In this document: positions 18,186-27,309 of the stretch, one piece after another
Numbering within the stretch: position 1 is the stretch's first letter
Layout: each line of letters starts with the position of its first letter
Assembly (NCBI RefSeq): GCF_002278075.1
Contig: NZ_CP022992.1
Span: forward strand, 124,001-188,000
Reading direction: 5' to 3'
DNA: 64,000 bases
Origin: Paraburkholderia aromaticivorans
GTDB lineage: Bacteria; Pseudomonadota; Gammaproteobacteria; Burkholderiales; Burkholderiaceae
Made by a program: the position numbers and the translations under genes
The notes under the pieces: model-generated
What the model was told of the DNA's origin: nothing
Seen by the model: the letters and a program-made list of their open reading frames with translations, nothing else
Database searches by the model: none

Positions 18186-19171
18186 GACCCCGCCTCATCG
18201 ACGAAGATGATCCGCAACGCCTCAAGCGCGGCAATAAAACTGGATTCTTCGACGGCCTCGTCCCAGCAGGCGCGGCTCAGTTCAAACCCCGCCGAGTCGT
18301 GTTCCATATTGCGGGTCAGCGCGATCTCAACCGAGCGAGCCAGATACTCCATGGGGATTTCCATCGGAAAATCGAACCTCGCGGTTCGATGCGCCGCTTC
18401 GAACGCATCCCACAGCACCTTCTGCTGCGCGCCGAGCTGAAAGCCCGTGTCGTACGCGCGCTGCAGAAAAAAGCGCGTATAGGTCCAGTCGCTGCCTTCC
18501 GGAAAGATTGAGCTGTCGTACGCGGCGAGAGACATTTTCAGATCAGCCGCCTGCTGCATGCCCGCAAACCGCATCTCGTCAATCATGAAACGGGCGACGA
18601 TCTGCGAGGTATCGACGTTCTGCCGGAATGCGCTCCTGCGGTTCAGGATACCAGGCTGGCCGACGAGAAACGCAAACACGCGGATACCGCGGCGACCAAG
18701 CTCGTCCTGGACGTCACGCAGCCACTCGTAGTGCTCCATCTCAAGTCGTTGTGCCTCGTCGATGAAGATAACCAGCGTGTTACCCGAAACGCGCGCCACG
18801 AGTTCGGCGAGCTTGTGATAGAGCCGCAAGCGCCGTTGCAGGGCGGTACCGCTGTCCGGGCGGGCATGCTGGGCGACATCGAGCAACATCCCGAAGAACA
18901 GGGACTCCGAGCGCGTGGGATTCTGTGGCATGCCGAGCGTGAGGACAACGACGCGCGGCAGCTCGTGCCGCAGCAGCCGCACGCAATATCGGACCGCATA
19001 GGTCTTGCCCCAGCGTGTATGCCCGTAGATCACGGAACCCGTCACGCCCCGGCGAAGACAGTGCCGGATTCGCGCGTACATGGCCGCGATCGCCGGCGTC
19101 GGCACGATGTACGACTGGTTAAGCAGCGGGTGCTCCGACGGGTCGACCGGACGTTTGAGTGTGTCGAGCAT
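18182..19171 (-). CDS. tnsC: TnsC/TniB-like AAA+ ATPase
   Basis: A 329-residue AAA+ ATPase. Walker A is GHTRWGKT and Walker B is LVIFIDEAQRL, with a sensor-like segment FLVGQPGI. In Tn7 and Tn5053-type systems this protein forms filaments on DNA, carries the target signal from TniQ and activates the transposase. Length is closer to TniB-type than to Tn7 TnsC (about 550). It starts 4 bp after the tnsB stop and overlaps tniQ, so all four genes form one operon. Confidence 0.85.
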   Translation of the reverse strand: MLDTLKRPVDPSEHPLLNQSYIVPTPAIAAMYARIRHCLRRGVTGSVIYGHTRWGKTYAVRYCVRLLRHELPRVVVLTLGMPQNPTRSESLFFGMLLDVAQHARPDSGTALQRRLRLYHKLAELVARVSGNTLVIFIDEAQRLEMEHYEWLRDVQDELGRRGIRVFAFLVGQPGILNRRSAFRQNVDTSQIVARFMIDEMRFAGMQQAADLKMSLAAYDSSIFPEGSDWTYTRFFLQRAYDTGFQLGAQQKVLWDAFEAAHRTARFDFPMEIPMEYLARSVEIALTRNMEHDSAGFELSRACWDEAVEESSFIAALEALRIIFVDEAGS

Positions 19172-19175
19172 GGCT

Positions 19176-21149
19176 TCAGTACGTGAAGATCTTCGTCAGC
19201 CATGGTGCCGGCTCGCCCTTCGGGCGAGCCAGTGTCGGTAACCTCACCCCGTTCGATGCGGCCGACGACACATTCGCTACGGCGAGCGTCCCCTGTTGTG
19301 GCGCGTGTGCCTTCGCGCGGTCGGTCAGCATCCGCGCGAGGTCATTTGCATCGCGCGCATGCTGCCGTGCCTGATCCTTTTTCCACGCGAACCAGGTGCT
19401 AACCGGATCGTCGCCCTCCCGCCACACGAGCTTGCGCTGGCGAATGAGCGAAAAGATCTCCTGACGGACGCGCAGCGAATGCGGTGTGAAGCACCATGGC
19501 CGGGCCGCCGTGAGCACGCCCAGCTCGGCGCCGTTCATGAAGAAGGCGTGCAACTGGCGCACGTCCTTCACGTTGAAATAGACGCGCAGCTGCTGGCCGA
19601 TCAGCCCCGTCATGCTGGACAACAGGCGGCTGTCGTAGCGCACGTACTTAAAATTCACGTGGGGCCGCACGCCCCGGCTGACGTTGCCGCGAATGGTCAC
19701 GATCCGCGCTTCCTGCAACAAGCAGAGCGTGCCGCGCCGAGCTTCCGGGACCGTCCGCAACAAGCCCTCGCGTCTCGCAAGCTGGAACTGCATCGCCTCG
19801 AGCGGCGATCGGCCGCCAAGTCCCGTGTGTGGTTCGCCGTTGTAGTTGGCGAGCACGACGTCAATCACGTCCTCAAGTTCGTCGAGCGTCATCATCAGCG
19901 ACGTGTTGCCGCCGACGTCGCTCAGCGCCCGCTCAACGGAGCGCGGATCTCGACCGGTGGTCGCCGGTAGACGGTGCGCGAAGTGCGACGCCAACTGGTC
20001 GAAGAAGCGTTCGATGAAGGCCCGCTCATTTTTCTGGCCCAGCGGCCCGTTGTCCGTCGCACAGCCCACCACTGTCGTAAGGCGCTCGAGCGTTGCCTTC
20101 GCGAAATGCGACTTGGCGGCATCGAAGCGCAGCGTGTTCCAGCATGCCCATGCGGCCTGAGGAATGATTTCCGAGGGGAACCCTCCACCCCGCTTGACGC
20201 GCAGTGCGGGAATCTTCGGTTCGCGGGCAACGTGCGGCATCAGTGCCGCCTGCAGCGCCTGTGCAACATCGTCCCGGTTGTACTCTCGCCCAGGGGCAAG
20301 CGCGTAGCCGACGACTGCGCGGCTCGCCACGTCGAGCAGCACCAATATCCAGATCCGGCGCATGACGAGCAGCGTCTCGAAGCCGAACGGATCGTCGATA
20401 CGCAGCGTCAACCGCACGTCGAGCTTGTGTCCGTCGAACTCGACTACCTCATAAGGATATGTCGCAGTCCTGCGTACATCTTCTGAATCGGCTTGCCACT
20501 CGTGACTGATCTGCTCCGCGCCCGCCGCGCGAGCCGCCGATGCAAACTGCTGCCCTGCGAGTTTGTTGACGTGTTTTGCGAGAGAGCGTTCGCCGAGATG
20601 TTTCCGGTTGAACGGATATTCGTGCGCCTGGATACCGGCCTTCCGGCATTCGGCAAGAAACCCGGCATGCAGCCGCCAGATCTGGCGGTGGACCTCTTCC
20701 AGTTTGGTCTCGCGGCGGCTCCGGGCAGCGACCTTGCGCTCGATCCAGCGCGCAAGTTCCGGGTATCGAAGCAGCAGCTGACCGAAAGCGCCGCTCGTGC
20801 CGTCGGCACCACTTGTCGCCACGCGGGCCCGTCGCTCATACCGGCGAGTATGCAGCCAGGGAAGCAACGCCCGGCAACCGTGAATACGGCCATCTTCGTG
20901 AGGCGCGATGCACCGCTCGAAGAGCCGGTATAGATCGTTGATCCGCACTCCTGTTTCGCGGCCGATCGCCTGAAGTGTCGTGCTTCCGTCGACAAACAGC
21001 GTCATCGCGCGTACCCGCCGCGCGACGAGTCCCCGCGCCTGTTCATCGAGAGCGCTGTCGTCGGCACTGGGCCACTGGCTGAGGTCAGCCAGCTCCGCCG
21101 GAATGGAGCGGCGATCGAAGCGTAGTGTTCCGAAGACCATCGATCTCAT
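19176..21149 (-). CDS. tnsB: TnsB-like DDE transposase with rve core
   Basis: A 657-residue transposase of the TnsB/TniA/Mu type. The N-terminal 200 residues hold helix-turn-helix DNA-binding domains. The retroviral-integrase-like core follows with candidate catalytic Asp in VEFDGHKLDV, Asp in ATDNGPLGQ and Glu in NERAFIERFF; a beta-barrel Mu-C-like domain completes it (about 460-560). It performs the 3'-end cuts and strand transfer. Its start overlaps the tnsA stop by four bases. Confidence 0.85.
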   Translation of the reverse strand: MRSMVFGTLRFDRRSIPAELADLSQWPSADDSALDEQARGLVARRVRAMTLFVDGSTTLQAIGRETGVRINDLYRLFERCIAPHEDGRIHGCRALLPWLHTRRYERRARVATSGADGTSGAFGQLLLRYPELARWIERKVAARSRRETKLEEVHRQIWRLHAGFLAECRKAGIQAHEYPFNRKHLGERSLAKHVNKLAGQQFASAARAAGAEQISHEWQADSEDVRRTATYPYEVVEFDGHKLDVRLTLRIDDPFGFETLLVMRRIWILVLLDVASRAVVGYALAPGREYNRDDVAQALQAALMPHVAREPKIPALRVKRGGGFPSEIIPQAAWACWNTLRFDAAKSHFAKATLERLTTVVGCATDNGPLGQKNERAFIERFFDQLASHFAHRLPATTGRDPRSVERALSDVGGNTSLMMTLDELEDVIDVVLANYNGEPHTGLGGRSPLEAMQFQLARREGLLRTVPEARRGTLCLLQEARIVTIRGNVSRGVRPHVNFKYVRYDSRLLSSMTGLIGQQLRVYFNVKDVRQLHAFFMNGAELGVLTAARPWCFTPHSLRVRQEIFSLIRQRKLVWREGDDPVSTWFAWKKDQARQHARDANDLARMLTDRAKAHAPQQGTLAVANVSSAASNGVRLPTLARPKGEPAPWLTKIFTY

Positions 21150-21787
21150 GACATCACCAGGCGGCTATTGGGTCCGAGAGGCTGCGAGGCGATCGTTGGA
21201 CAGTCCAGCACGCCCTTCAAAACCAGCGAGAACGCGGAGGCACGCACGAGTTCAGGATCAAGGGCCGCAAACCGTTGTTCGAGTTCGATCAGTGTCAGGC
21301 CGTCGTTGCACGCAATCGCGATAGCGCGAGAGATTTCATCCCCGGCCGCCGCGGTGTTTGCCGCGAGGTATTGCAGCATCGTGAGCCTGTTCTGGCACAG
21401 CGGTTCAGGATCGTCGAGTTCGCCCGGGAGGATGGTGTGTACCGTCATCGCGTTCGCCCGGCACCACGCATCGAGCGCCGGGTACACGCGAAGCCCCTTT
21501 GCTGCGATTGTCGCTTCGGATGATCGCAAAACCAGATGCAGTTGCTCGCCGTCGTCCGTGCAAACCCAGAAGTCCGCAGCCCGGCTCCCTCTCGCCTCCG
21601 GGACGAGCAGCGGCCGCTCGCAATAGGTAACCACTTGTGGGGTGGACTCCAACCGCAGCCATAGCTGAAGCGCGCTCCGGCCAAACAACGTCAGCCGCCG
21701 TCCGACCTTGGGACCGAACACGTCGAACCGATGCGTGCCGTACGGACGCACATCGGTCGCCGCCTTTCGGAAACGTGGTGAACGCAT
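21146..21787 (-). CDS. tnsA: TnsA-like endonuclease with altered active site
   Basis: A protein of about 213 residues at the TnsA position of the operon. The endonuclease fold is recognisable (LESTPQVVTYCERP, AADFWVCTDDG, LHLVLRSSEA) followed by a helical C-terminal domain. TnsA uses a Glu, an Asp and a Gln/Glu-x-Lys pair; here the last motif reads V-L-R, so the catalytic Lys is Arg and the acidic/Gln residue is lost. The 5'-strand cut may therefore be absent. The start at 21787 is chosen for GGAG six bases upstream; GTG 21814 and ATG 21799 are alternatives. Confidence 0.75.
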   Translation of the reverse strand: MRSPRFRKAATDVRPYGTHRFDVFGPKVGRRLTLFGRSALQLWLRLESTPQVVTYCERPLLVPEARGSRAADFWVCTDDGEQLHLVLRSSEATIAAKGLRVYPALDAWCRANAMTVHTILPGELDDPEPLCQNRLTMLQYLAANTAAAGDEISRAIAIACNDGLTLIELEQRFAALDPELVRASAFSLVLKGVLDCPTIASQPLGPNSRLVMS

Positions 21788-21903
21788 CGCGCGCTCCATG
21801 CAAGCTATGCACACGTTTTACTACAAGAAAGGTGGGAGTGACGGATAGGGAAACCGCCAGGGCCAGAAGGTACCGCGGCGGTTCACATCAATACTACGAA
21901 ACA

Positions 21904-21919
21904 CGTATCAAATGATACG
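21904..21919. promoter_or_regulatory. Palindrome upstream of tnsA
   Basis: CGTATCA and TGATACG form a perfect 7-bp inverted repeat with a 2-bp spacer, about 120 bp upstream of tnsA and 300 bp from the divergent integrase. A repressor operator for the transposition operon is likely but inferred. Confidence 0.4.
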
Positions 21920-22121
21920 AATTGAGGAGCGCACGGCCTTGAGCGGGAAGAGCCGTCTTTTCAGAGGGGTTTTCGGCACTAAAAAACGCGCCTCACTTAG
22001 CAGGTTCGTGAAACATCAGCGCACGAAATGCTGAATAGCTTTTATAAACAAATCGTTAGGCCAAGCAACCCTAATCTTACGATGTTCCACGGGACTGCGA
22101 TATCCAGCCCGTCGAGCACCT

Positions 22122-22162
22122 GAGATTTCCAACATTTCCTTCTCCGCAACGAGATTTCCAAC
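22122..22162 (+). repeat. Direct repeat before the second integrase
   Basis: GAGATTTCCAAC occurs at 22122-22133 and 22151-22162, 29 bp apart, 60 bp before the integrase gene. Such repeats can be recombinase arm sites or transposon end sites. The rest of 21920-22121 holds no gene. Confidence 0.4.
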
Positions 22163-22224
22163 TCTTCTTTCCGAAATCAAAGAAGCGAATCTTGTTCATT
22201 GGAACGCGGTCGACCACGTTCCGC

Positions 22225-23460
22225 ATGGATCATGCGCCGTCGAGCCGGTACAAGTTTCACTTCGTCGGACGGAACCGGGCGACCAGCCCGATCCTGCCGG
22301 CCGGACTTACCGAGCAGGAAGTCGTGATCCAGTGGCTGAAGACGAAGGAAGCCGGTGACGGCCGACTGGCAGAAACGACGCGCGCCCAGTATGTGGTTGA
22401 GGCCCGGAGGCTCTTCTGGTATGCGCGATGGATCGACACGCCGATCTCGGAATGGACGCTCGAGGAAGCCGGCGACTACCTCGCGTTCCTGAAGGCTCCG
22501 GACGAGGCTGCGATCTGCGCGGAGCGCGTGCCGCGCGGCGATCCGCGCTGGACGCCTTTCCGCAAGGCGCTGAGCACGGCATCTGCGCGCCAGAGCCAGG
22601 TCATCGCCGGCAGCCTGTTCAAATGGCTCGTCGCCGTGCAGTACCTTCGGGCCGATCCCTTCGCCGGCTACGGGCTGGCGGGAAAGAAGCGCCAGCGCGC
22701 CAAGAAACAGAAACGGTTCGTTGGGCAGGATGGCATCGAGCTTGCCCGGGATGCGGTCGTTGGCCGGGAATGTCGCACCGACCGGGAACGGGCCAAGCGG
22801 GCCCGCGATCTGTTCATTGTTGACCTGTTCACCAAGACCGGCTTGCGCACGTCCGAGGCGATCAATGCAACGATGGGATCAATCCAGTACGCGCGCTTCA
22901 CTCCCGCGCAGCGGGCGAAGAACCCCGACTATCCGGAGGGCGTCTGGGTGATCGAGGTGGAATCCGGGAAAGGCGGCCATGCACGGACGGTCTCGTGCGC
23001 GGCCATCATGGGTAGCCTTCAGGATTATCGGATCGCCTATGGCCTCTCCTCACTGCCCATCCCGGGAGAAACGACCCCTCTCATCCTTGGCGCCCGGCGA
23101 CGGACGCCCGAGCTCAGCAGGCAGGTCAGTGAAAGAGGGCTTCGCGGCTTGAGGCGTGATCTCGGGACCATCGATGGCGTCACGGACCGCTCCTCGCTGT
23201 ACCGGCTCGTGAAGGCGATTTTCCGTGAGGCGCTGGCTTGGTGGGATGCGCGCGACCCGGTCGAAGCGGCCAAGCTCGAACGCGCCTCCACGCACTGGCT
23301 GCGCCACAGTTTTGCCAAGAGCCTCGTGTCGGCTGGCGCGGATCTAATGACGATCGCCCGAAACCTTGGTCACGCCGACGTGAATACCAGTCTCGTGTAC
23401 ATCGATGACGAGGAAACGTCTCGGGCTCTCGACACCGAGAGGTTGCTACTGGACCGATAA
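22225..23460 (+). CDS. Tyrosine recombinase / integrase (second)
   Basis: A 411-residue phage-integrase-family recombinase. Catalytic residues visible: Arg in GLRTSEAI, Lys in ESGKGGHAR, HxxR in HWLRH, His in LGHAD, Tyr in NTSLVYIDDEE. The N-terminal core-binding domain shows RWTPFRKALSTASARQSQ, closely paralleling the first recombinase (RWRPFHGPLAATSQRQAM). The two are therefore paralogues. The frame opens at TTG 22192; ATG 22225 is chosen as the more usual codon, though neither has a strong ribosome binding site. It diverges from tnsA and may mark another mobile unit. Confidence 0.85.
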   Translation: MDHAPSSRYKFHFVGRNRATSPILPAGLTEQEVVIQWLKTKEAGDGRLAETTRAQYVVEARRLFWYARWIDTPISEWTLEEAGDYLAFLKAPDEAAICAERVPRGDPRWTPFRKALSTASARQSQVIAGSLFKWLVAVQYLRADPFAGYGLAGKKRQRAKKQKRFVGQDGIELARDAVVGRECRTDRERAKRARDLFIVDLFTKTGLRTSEAINATMGSIQYARFTPAQRAKNPDYPEGVWVIEVESGKGGHARTVSCAAIMGSLQDYRIAYGLSSLPIPGETTPLILGARRRTPELSRQVSERGLRGLRRDLGTIDGVTDRSSLYRLVKAIFREALAWWDARDPVEAAKLERASTHWLRHSFAKSLVSAGADLMTIARNLGHADVNTSLVYIDDEETSRALDTERLLLDR

Positions 23461-23470
23461 GGCCGATCAT

Positions 23471-23495
23471 CCTGTGGGAAATAACTTCCCACAGG
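23471..23495 (+). terminator. Hairpin after the integrase
   Basis: CCTGTGGGAA pairs perfectly with TTCCCACAGG around a 5-base loop, 11 bp after the integrase stop. There is no T-run, so it may be a processing or Rho-linked 3' structure. Confidence 0.5.
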
Positions 23496-23582
23496 AAACT
23501 TCACATTCCCCGCCCTCTCCACTCTTCCCCGATCTGTCACGGGAAACCGACACCCCTCGTTTTTGGACTCGCCTCCTTTTAT

Positions 23583-23599
23583 ACTTCCTGTCAGGAAGT
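23583..23599. promoter_or_regulatory. TTCCTG-N-CAGGAA palindrome
   Basis: ACTTCCTG-T-CAGGAAGT is a perfect 8-bp inverted repeat 60 bp before the DUF2844 gene. It is the best member of a motif recurring upstream of other units in the window (28374, 34313, 45154, 45288, 59819). Confidence 0.55.
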
Positions 23600-23658
23600 T
23601 GCGGAATCGACGTCCGTGACCCTTGGTTATTTCCATAAACGAGTCGGAGTATCTGACG

Positions 23659-24129
23659 ATGAAAAAGAAATTGCTGGCGATGGCAACAACGGCGTGTTGT
23701 TCGATCAGTACGCTTGCCTACGCGTCACTCGGGGGCAGTATTCCCACCGTATCAGATGATCAAGTTCGGCTGGTCGCTAACCACCAAGCCGTGAATCAAC
23801 AAGCAACGGCTGGCGCTGGCTACACGGTCAGCGAGATGGTGTTGCCAAGTAAGACGGTCGTGCGGGAATACGTCGCCGGCGGAAAGGTCTTCGCAGTGAC
23901 CTGGAGCGGCCCGTCGGCGCCGAACGTCCGGCAACTGCTGGGCGCGTATGTCGATCAGGCCAGCGCAGACGTCAAAGCCTTTCGCGAGGCGCACGGTGGC
24001 ATTGGACCGGTCTCGGTCTCGTCCGGGGATTTCGTGTTTCAGTCGGGCGGCCACATGGGTTTCTACGCCGGCCGTGCCTATATCCCGAGTGCAATTCCCA
24101 GCGGCGTCACGAGCTCGGACATTCGATAA
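23659..24129 (+). CDS. DUF2844 secreted protein
   Basis: A 156-residue exported protein. The ATG at 23659 gives a clean signal peptide (MKKKLLAMATTACCSISTL, then AYA cleavage); the longer frame from 23623 would bury it. The mature part begins LGGSIPTVSDD and carries the DUF2844 core (YTVSEMVLPSKTVVREYVAG, GKVFAVTWSGPSAPN, LLGAY). Function is unknown. It is paired with DUF3443 11 bp downstream, an arrangement common in Burkholderia-group genomes, so the two proteins probably act together outside the inner membrane. Confidence 0.85.
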   Translation: MKKKLLAMATTACCSISTLAYASLGGSIPTVSDDQVRLVANHQAVNQQATAGAGYTVSEMVLPSKTVVREYVAGGKVFAVTWSGPSAPNVRQLLGAYVDQASADVKAFREAHGGIGPVSVSSGDFVFQSGGHMGFYAGRAYIPSAIPSGVTSSDIR

Positions 24130-24140
24130 AGGACTCGACA

Positions 24141-25400
24141 ATGCGCAAAATCCTGATGCTCACGGCGGCCTCGTGCCTGTTCGCTCTGATGACAGCTTGC
24201 GGTGGCGGCGGCGGAGGTTCTAGCTCCCCTGCCCAGAGCACGCAAAGTCCGCCGTCAAGTACCTCGACGTCGCCGACCGCGGGGACACCGTCGACCGGTG
24301 CTTCGCCTACTCCGGTTGCAAACCAGATGTCCGTAACGGTCGGCCCAAACACGTGGAACGCGCAAAACGTGCTCTACACGTCGGTCACGATCTGTGTGCC
24401 GGGCACATCTAACTGCCAGACGATCAATAACGTTCTTGTCGACACCGGCTCCTTTGGACTGCGACTGTTCAACTCACAGGTCACGCTTCCGCTCCAGAAG
24501 GTCTCGGCAACGGTCGGCGGCACCCTTACCGAATGCACGACCTTTGGTTCCGGCACGGCATGGGGCACCGTCGCGCAAGCGGACATCAAGCTCGCAGGCG
24601 AAGTGGCGTCAAAGGCCCCGATCCAGTTGATAGCCGATCCGGCTGTCAGCGGCTCGGCCGCGAACAACTGCATTCCTGCCGGCGTGACGGACGTGAACAG
24701 CCCCGCAGCTTTGGGAGCGAACGGCATTCTTGGCGTTGGTTTGAACGCTGCTGATTGTGGCGCGAGCTGCGTGGCGACGACTTCACCGGGGTGGTATTTT
24801 GGCTGTACCGCAAATGCGACGACGTGCCCTGGCACGACTGTTCCGTTGGCAAACCAGGTGACGAATCCGGTAAGCATGTTTGCGCACGACAACAACGGAG
24901 TCGTGTTGACGCTGCCGAGCATTCCGTCTAGTGGTGTATCGAGTGTTTCCGGGACCCTCACTTTCGGCATCGACACGCAAGCCAATAATGCGCTGGGATC
25001 CGCGAAGGTCTACACGCTGAACAACAACTATGACCTGACCACCTCGTTCAACGGCAACACATTCCCGGAATCTTTCCTCGACAGCGGATCGAATGGTCTC
25101 TTTTTCAATGACTCGATCACCACCTGTTCAGGGAGTACCTTCTACTGCCCGGCGTCGACCATGAGTCTGTCCGCAGTGATGCAAGGACTGAACGGGAACA
25201 ACGTCTCACTCAATTTCGACGTGGGTAACGCGAACACGATGGTGGGCAATGGTGCGTACGCGATGAACGATTTCGCGGCTCAAGGCGGCTCAGCGAACTT
25301 GTTCGATTGGGGACTCCCCTTCTTCTACGGTCGGTCGATCTATACGGCGATCGCGGGCACGACGAATTCGGGTGGAACGGGGCCATTCTTCGCGTTCTAA
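24141..25400 (+). CDS. DUF3443 lipoprotein, aspartic-protease-like
   Basis: A 419-residue lipoprotein: signal peptide with a lipobox-like MTAC, then a Gly run and a Ser/Pro/Thr linker (about 20-60). The DUF3443 domain contains two Asp-Thr/Ser-Gly-Ser motifs, VLVDTGSFGLR near residue 100 and FLDSGSNGLFF near 315. This pair matches the two active-site loops of pepsin-like aspartic proteases. Proteolysis is inferred. Cysteine pairs (CVPGTSNC, CGASC) suggest disulfides in an oxidising compartment. It follows the DUF2844 gene and ends at a terminator. Confidence 0.85.
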   Translation: MRKILMLTAASCLFALMTACGGGGGGSSSPAQSTQSPPSSTSTSPTAGTPSTGASPTPVANQMSVTVGPNTWNAQNVLYTSVTICVPGTSNCQTINNVLVDTGSFGLRLFNSQVTLPLQKVSATVGGTLTECTTFGSGTAWGTVAQADIKLAGEVASKAPIQLIADPAVSGSAANNCIPAGVTDVNSPAALGANGILGVGLNAADCGASCVATTSPGWYFGCTANATTCPGTTVPLANQVTNPVSMFAHDNNGVVLTLPSIPSSGVSSVSGTLTFGIDTQANNALGSAKVYTLNNNYDLTTSFNGNTFPESFLDSGSNGLFFNDSITTCSGSTFYCPASTMSLSAVMQGLNGNNVSLNFDVGNANTMVGNGAYAMNDFAAQGGSANLFDWGLPFFYGRSIYTAIAGTTNSGGTGPFFAF

Positions 25401-25422
25401 ATCAGCGCCCTTCTCTTCCCTG

Positions 25423-25449
25423 AAAACCGGCCTGCGGGCCGGTTTTTTT
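25423..25449 (+). terminator. Rho-independent terminator of the DUF3443 gene
   Basis: AAAACCGGCC pairs perfectly with GGCCGGTTTT, followed by further T, 23 bp after the stop codon. Confidence 0.9.
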
Positions 25450-25604
25450 ACGTCTCGCTGATGCAGAATCGGGGGCTCTTCCTGTAGACCTGGGGTTCGG
25501 ACGAATCGAAGATTCGACCGCATGGGTGCATGAAGTGCGCCACGGCGTATATAACCCACCAAGGGTGAGAAGTTTCGGGATCACTTCGCGCTAAACGAGT
25601 CCGC

Positions 25605-27215
25605 CTACGCACCGGCTTCGTCGTCGGTCCTAGCGGTGAACTGCCAGACGAGCCAGGTCTGGAAATCCCTGTCATGCAGTTCGGGTAGCCATTGCTGGAA
25701 AAGGTCCTGCCTCGCATTGATGAGCCACTGCTGGAAAAGGATGAGCCAAGCGGCGCGAGTTTCTCCCTCCTTGTACAGCGCTCGATCTGCTGGATTAGCC
25801 TTCAAGTGCGCCTGAATGAGGCGGTTGCGCTCGTCTTCGGGCAGTGACTGCAACCCTCTTGCTACCAACGAACGCTGGTGTGCCTTGAACTTGGCTTCCA
25901 GGGCCTCCTGCCGGCGCTGCAACTCGGTTTGCTGTTGAAGTCGACGAGCCTCTTCGAGGGCTTTTTGATCTGCTTCCTCTGTCTGAGTCTGCTCGTTCGA
26001 TACATTACGAAGGATGGCGCGGAAGAACGCTTCGCGGGACTGAATCACCTCCCCTCGAGCCTTCAGCCGTGTCTCGGAGACCGCCATACGCGACATTGCT
26101 TCTTTGACTTGCGGATGGGTATAGAGCTGGGCCAAGGTCGACATGTCCTTTTCCGTGAATCCCAGATCCTTCAGCTTTTGGATTGTGTCATCGGGCCAAC
26201 CAAGGGGCAGTTCGAAAGCTTGCTGGCGCTTTTCCGTGAACTTGAAACGCAATTTGGTAACCTTGCGGCCGGACTTGAACTCTTCCACCGCGATCGTGTG
26301 AGTCAGCGCTGGATGCGCGTTTAGCATCGCGATTGCCGGATTTAGGTAAGTTCGCTTGAACTCCCCGTATTCGCGGGCCTGCTTTTCTTTTTTCTCGCCG
26401 ATGATCACGAACCGCGAGGGGCCAAGAATCAAGTCTATCCACGTCGCGAGATCCAGTATCGGGGTGACCTTGGCGTTGGTTCCTATATAGCGCCACGCAT
26501 TTTGATACAGGCCGAAAGCGGCCTCGCCCGAGCCCGCGTCACGCCCGAAACTGGCCATTACTGACCAGTTGAGGTTCGCCCACATCGTCGGTTCGAGGAA
26601 CCACAAAAGTACCTCCGGTTCGAAAGCAAACCGCGTAATCCCAGCCTGATTGCCGACGCCCTTGTCGCGACGGATAATGAATGCTGCGATAGACTCGTAC
26701 TGCACCTTGCCATCCTCGCCGAGCACATTCCAGATGAACTGGAAGTTGAGCAGTTCTGCAAGGGTGTCGTATATCCGATCCTTATTCGTGGTCGATAGGC
26801 CTGCGAGTTCGGCAAGCCGATGAGTACGGATTTCGAAGAGGGGTGCCGCGCGATCTTCACGGATCTTTCGGATCAGCGTCTGAGCTGCTTCACGGCCGCG
26901 TGCCCGCAAATCGAGTTGCACGGCAAGCGCAAGCGCGTCCATGAGCTTGCGGGCAGACAGTTTGAGGTTTTTGTCGCGCTGGACCGGAATAGCGTGAATA
27001 GCCGCGACAGGCTTGCGATAGGTGCCGGGGCGCTCTGGCAGGAACAGCTCGTCGGCCGAAAACAGCGGCGTCTGGGGCGTCCCTGGTTCCCCGTCACGCG
27101 CGAGCACCTCATAGCTGTCGCTATCCGGGGCGTTCTCCTGCTCCAGCCATTTGAGTTCGAGACCGGGGCCCTGTTGTTCTGGTGTAAGGTTTTGTTGGTG
27201 CGGCTTCTTTGGCAT
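25605..27215 (-). CDS. repA: Rep_3-type plasmid replication initiator (first)
   Basis: A 536-residue initiator. The paired winged-helix Rep_3 region (about 85-330) includes RIYDTLAELLNFQF, GVGNQAGITRFAFEPEVL and YIGTNAKVTPILDLATWIDLI. The C-terminal 200 residues add a long helical, Glu/Gln-rich coiled coil (ALEEARRLQQQTELQRRQEA) and end with WLPELHDRDFQTWLVWQF. It should bind the iterons immediately upstream (27320-27790), open the origin and control copy number. It is longer than classical Rep_3 proteins (250-350). The second initiator at 32102 has different iterons. Confidence 0.85.
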   Translation of the reverse strand: MPKKPHQQNLTPEQQGPGLELKWLEQENAPDSDSYEVLARDGEPGTPQTPLFSADELFLPERPGTYRKPVAAIHAIPVQRDKNLKLSARKLMDALALAVQLDLRARGREAAQTLIRKIREDRAAPLFEIRTHRLAELAGLSTTNKDRIYDTLAELLNFQFIWNVLGEDGKVQYESIAAFIIRRDKGVGNQAGITRFAFEPEVLLWFLEPTMWANLNWSVMASFGRDAGSGEAAFGLYQNAWRYIGTNAKVTPILDLATWIDLILGPSRFVIIGEKKEKQAREYGEFKRTYLNPAIAMLNAHPALTHTIAVEEFKSGRKVTKLRFKFTEKRQQAFELPLGWPDDTIQKLKDLGFTEKDMSTLAQLYTHPQVKEAMSRMAVSETRLKARGEVIQSREAFFRAILRNVSNEQTQTEEADQKALEEARRLQQQTELQRRQEALEAKFKAHQRSLVARGLQSLPEDERNRLIQAHLKANPADRALYKEGETRAAWLILFQQWLINARQDLFQQWLPELHDRDFQTWLVWQFTARTDDEAGA

Positions 27216-27309
27216 CGGTGCAGTGGTGTGGTCGCATGTTGAAATGCGTCAACATCATAGCGTCTAATGATGGTGAAGACCAGCGTTGGCCAACCATCGT
27301 TCGAGTTAT

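Larger units (their letters stand above)
16743..21814 (-). mobile_element. Tn7-like transposition operon (tnsA-tnsB-tnsC-tniQ)
   Basis: Four leftward genes with overlapping or nearly touching ends encode TnsA-like, TnsB-like, TnsC/TniB-like and TniQ proteins. This is the core of a heteromeric Tn7-type transposon without recognised TnsD/E or CRISPR-Cas. No convincing terminal repeats or target duplications were found, so the coordinates cover the genes only and the element may be a remnant or larger than shown. Confidence 0.75.

Noticed and set aside
16743..23460. CRISPR-associated Tn7-like transposon
   Set aside because: No cas genes and no CRISPR array are present in the window; only the tnsA-tnsB-tnsC-tniQ core is seen.
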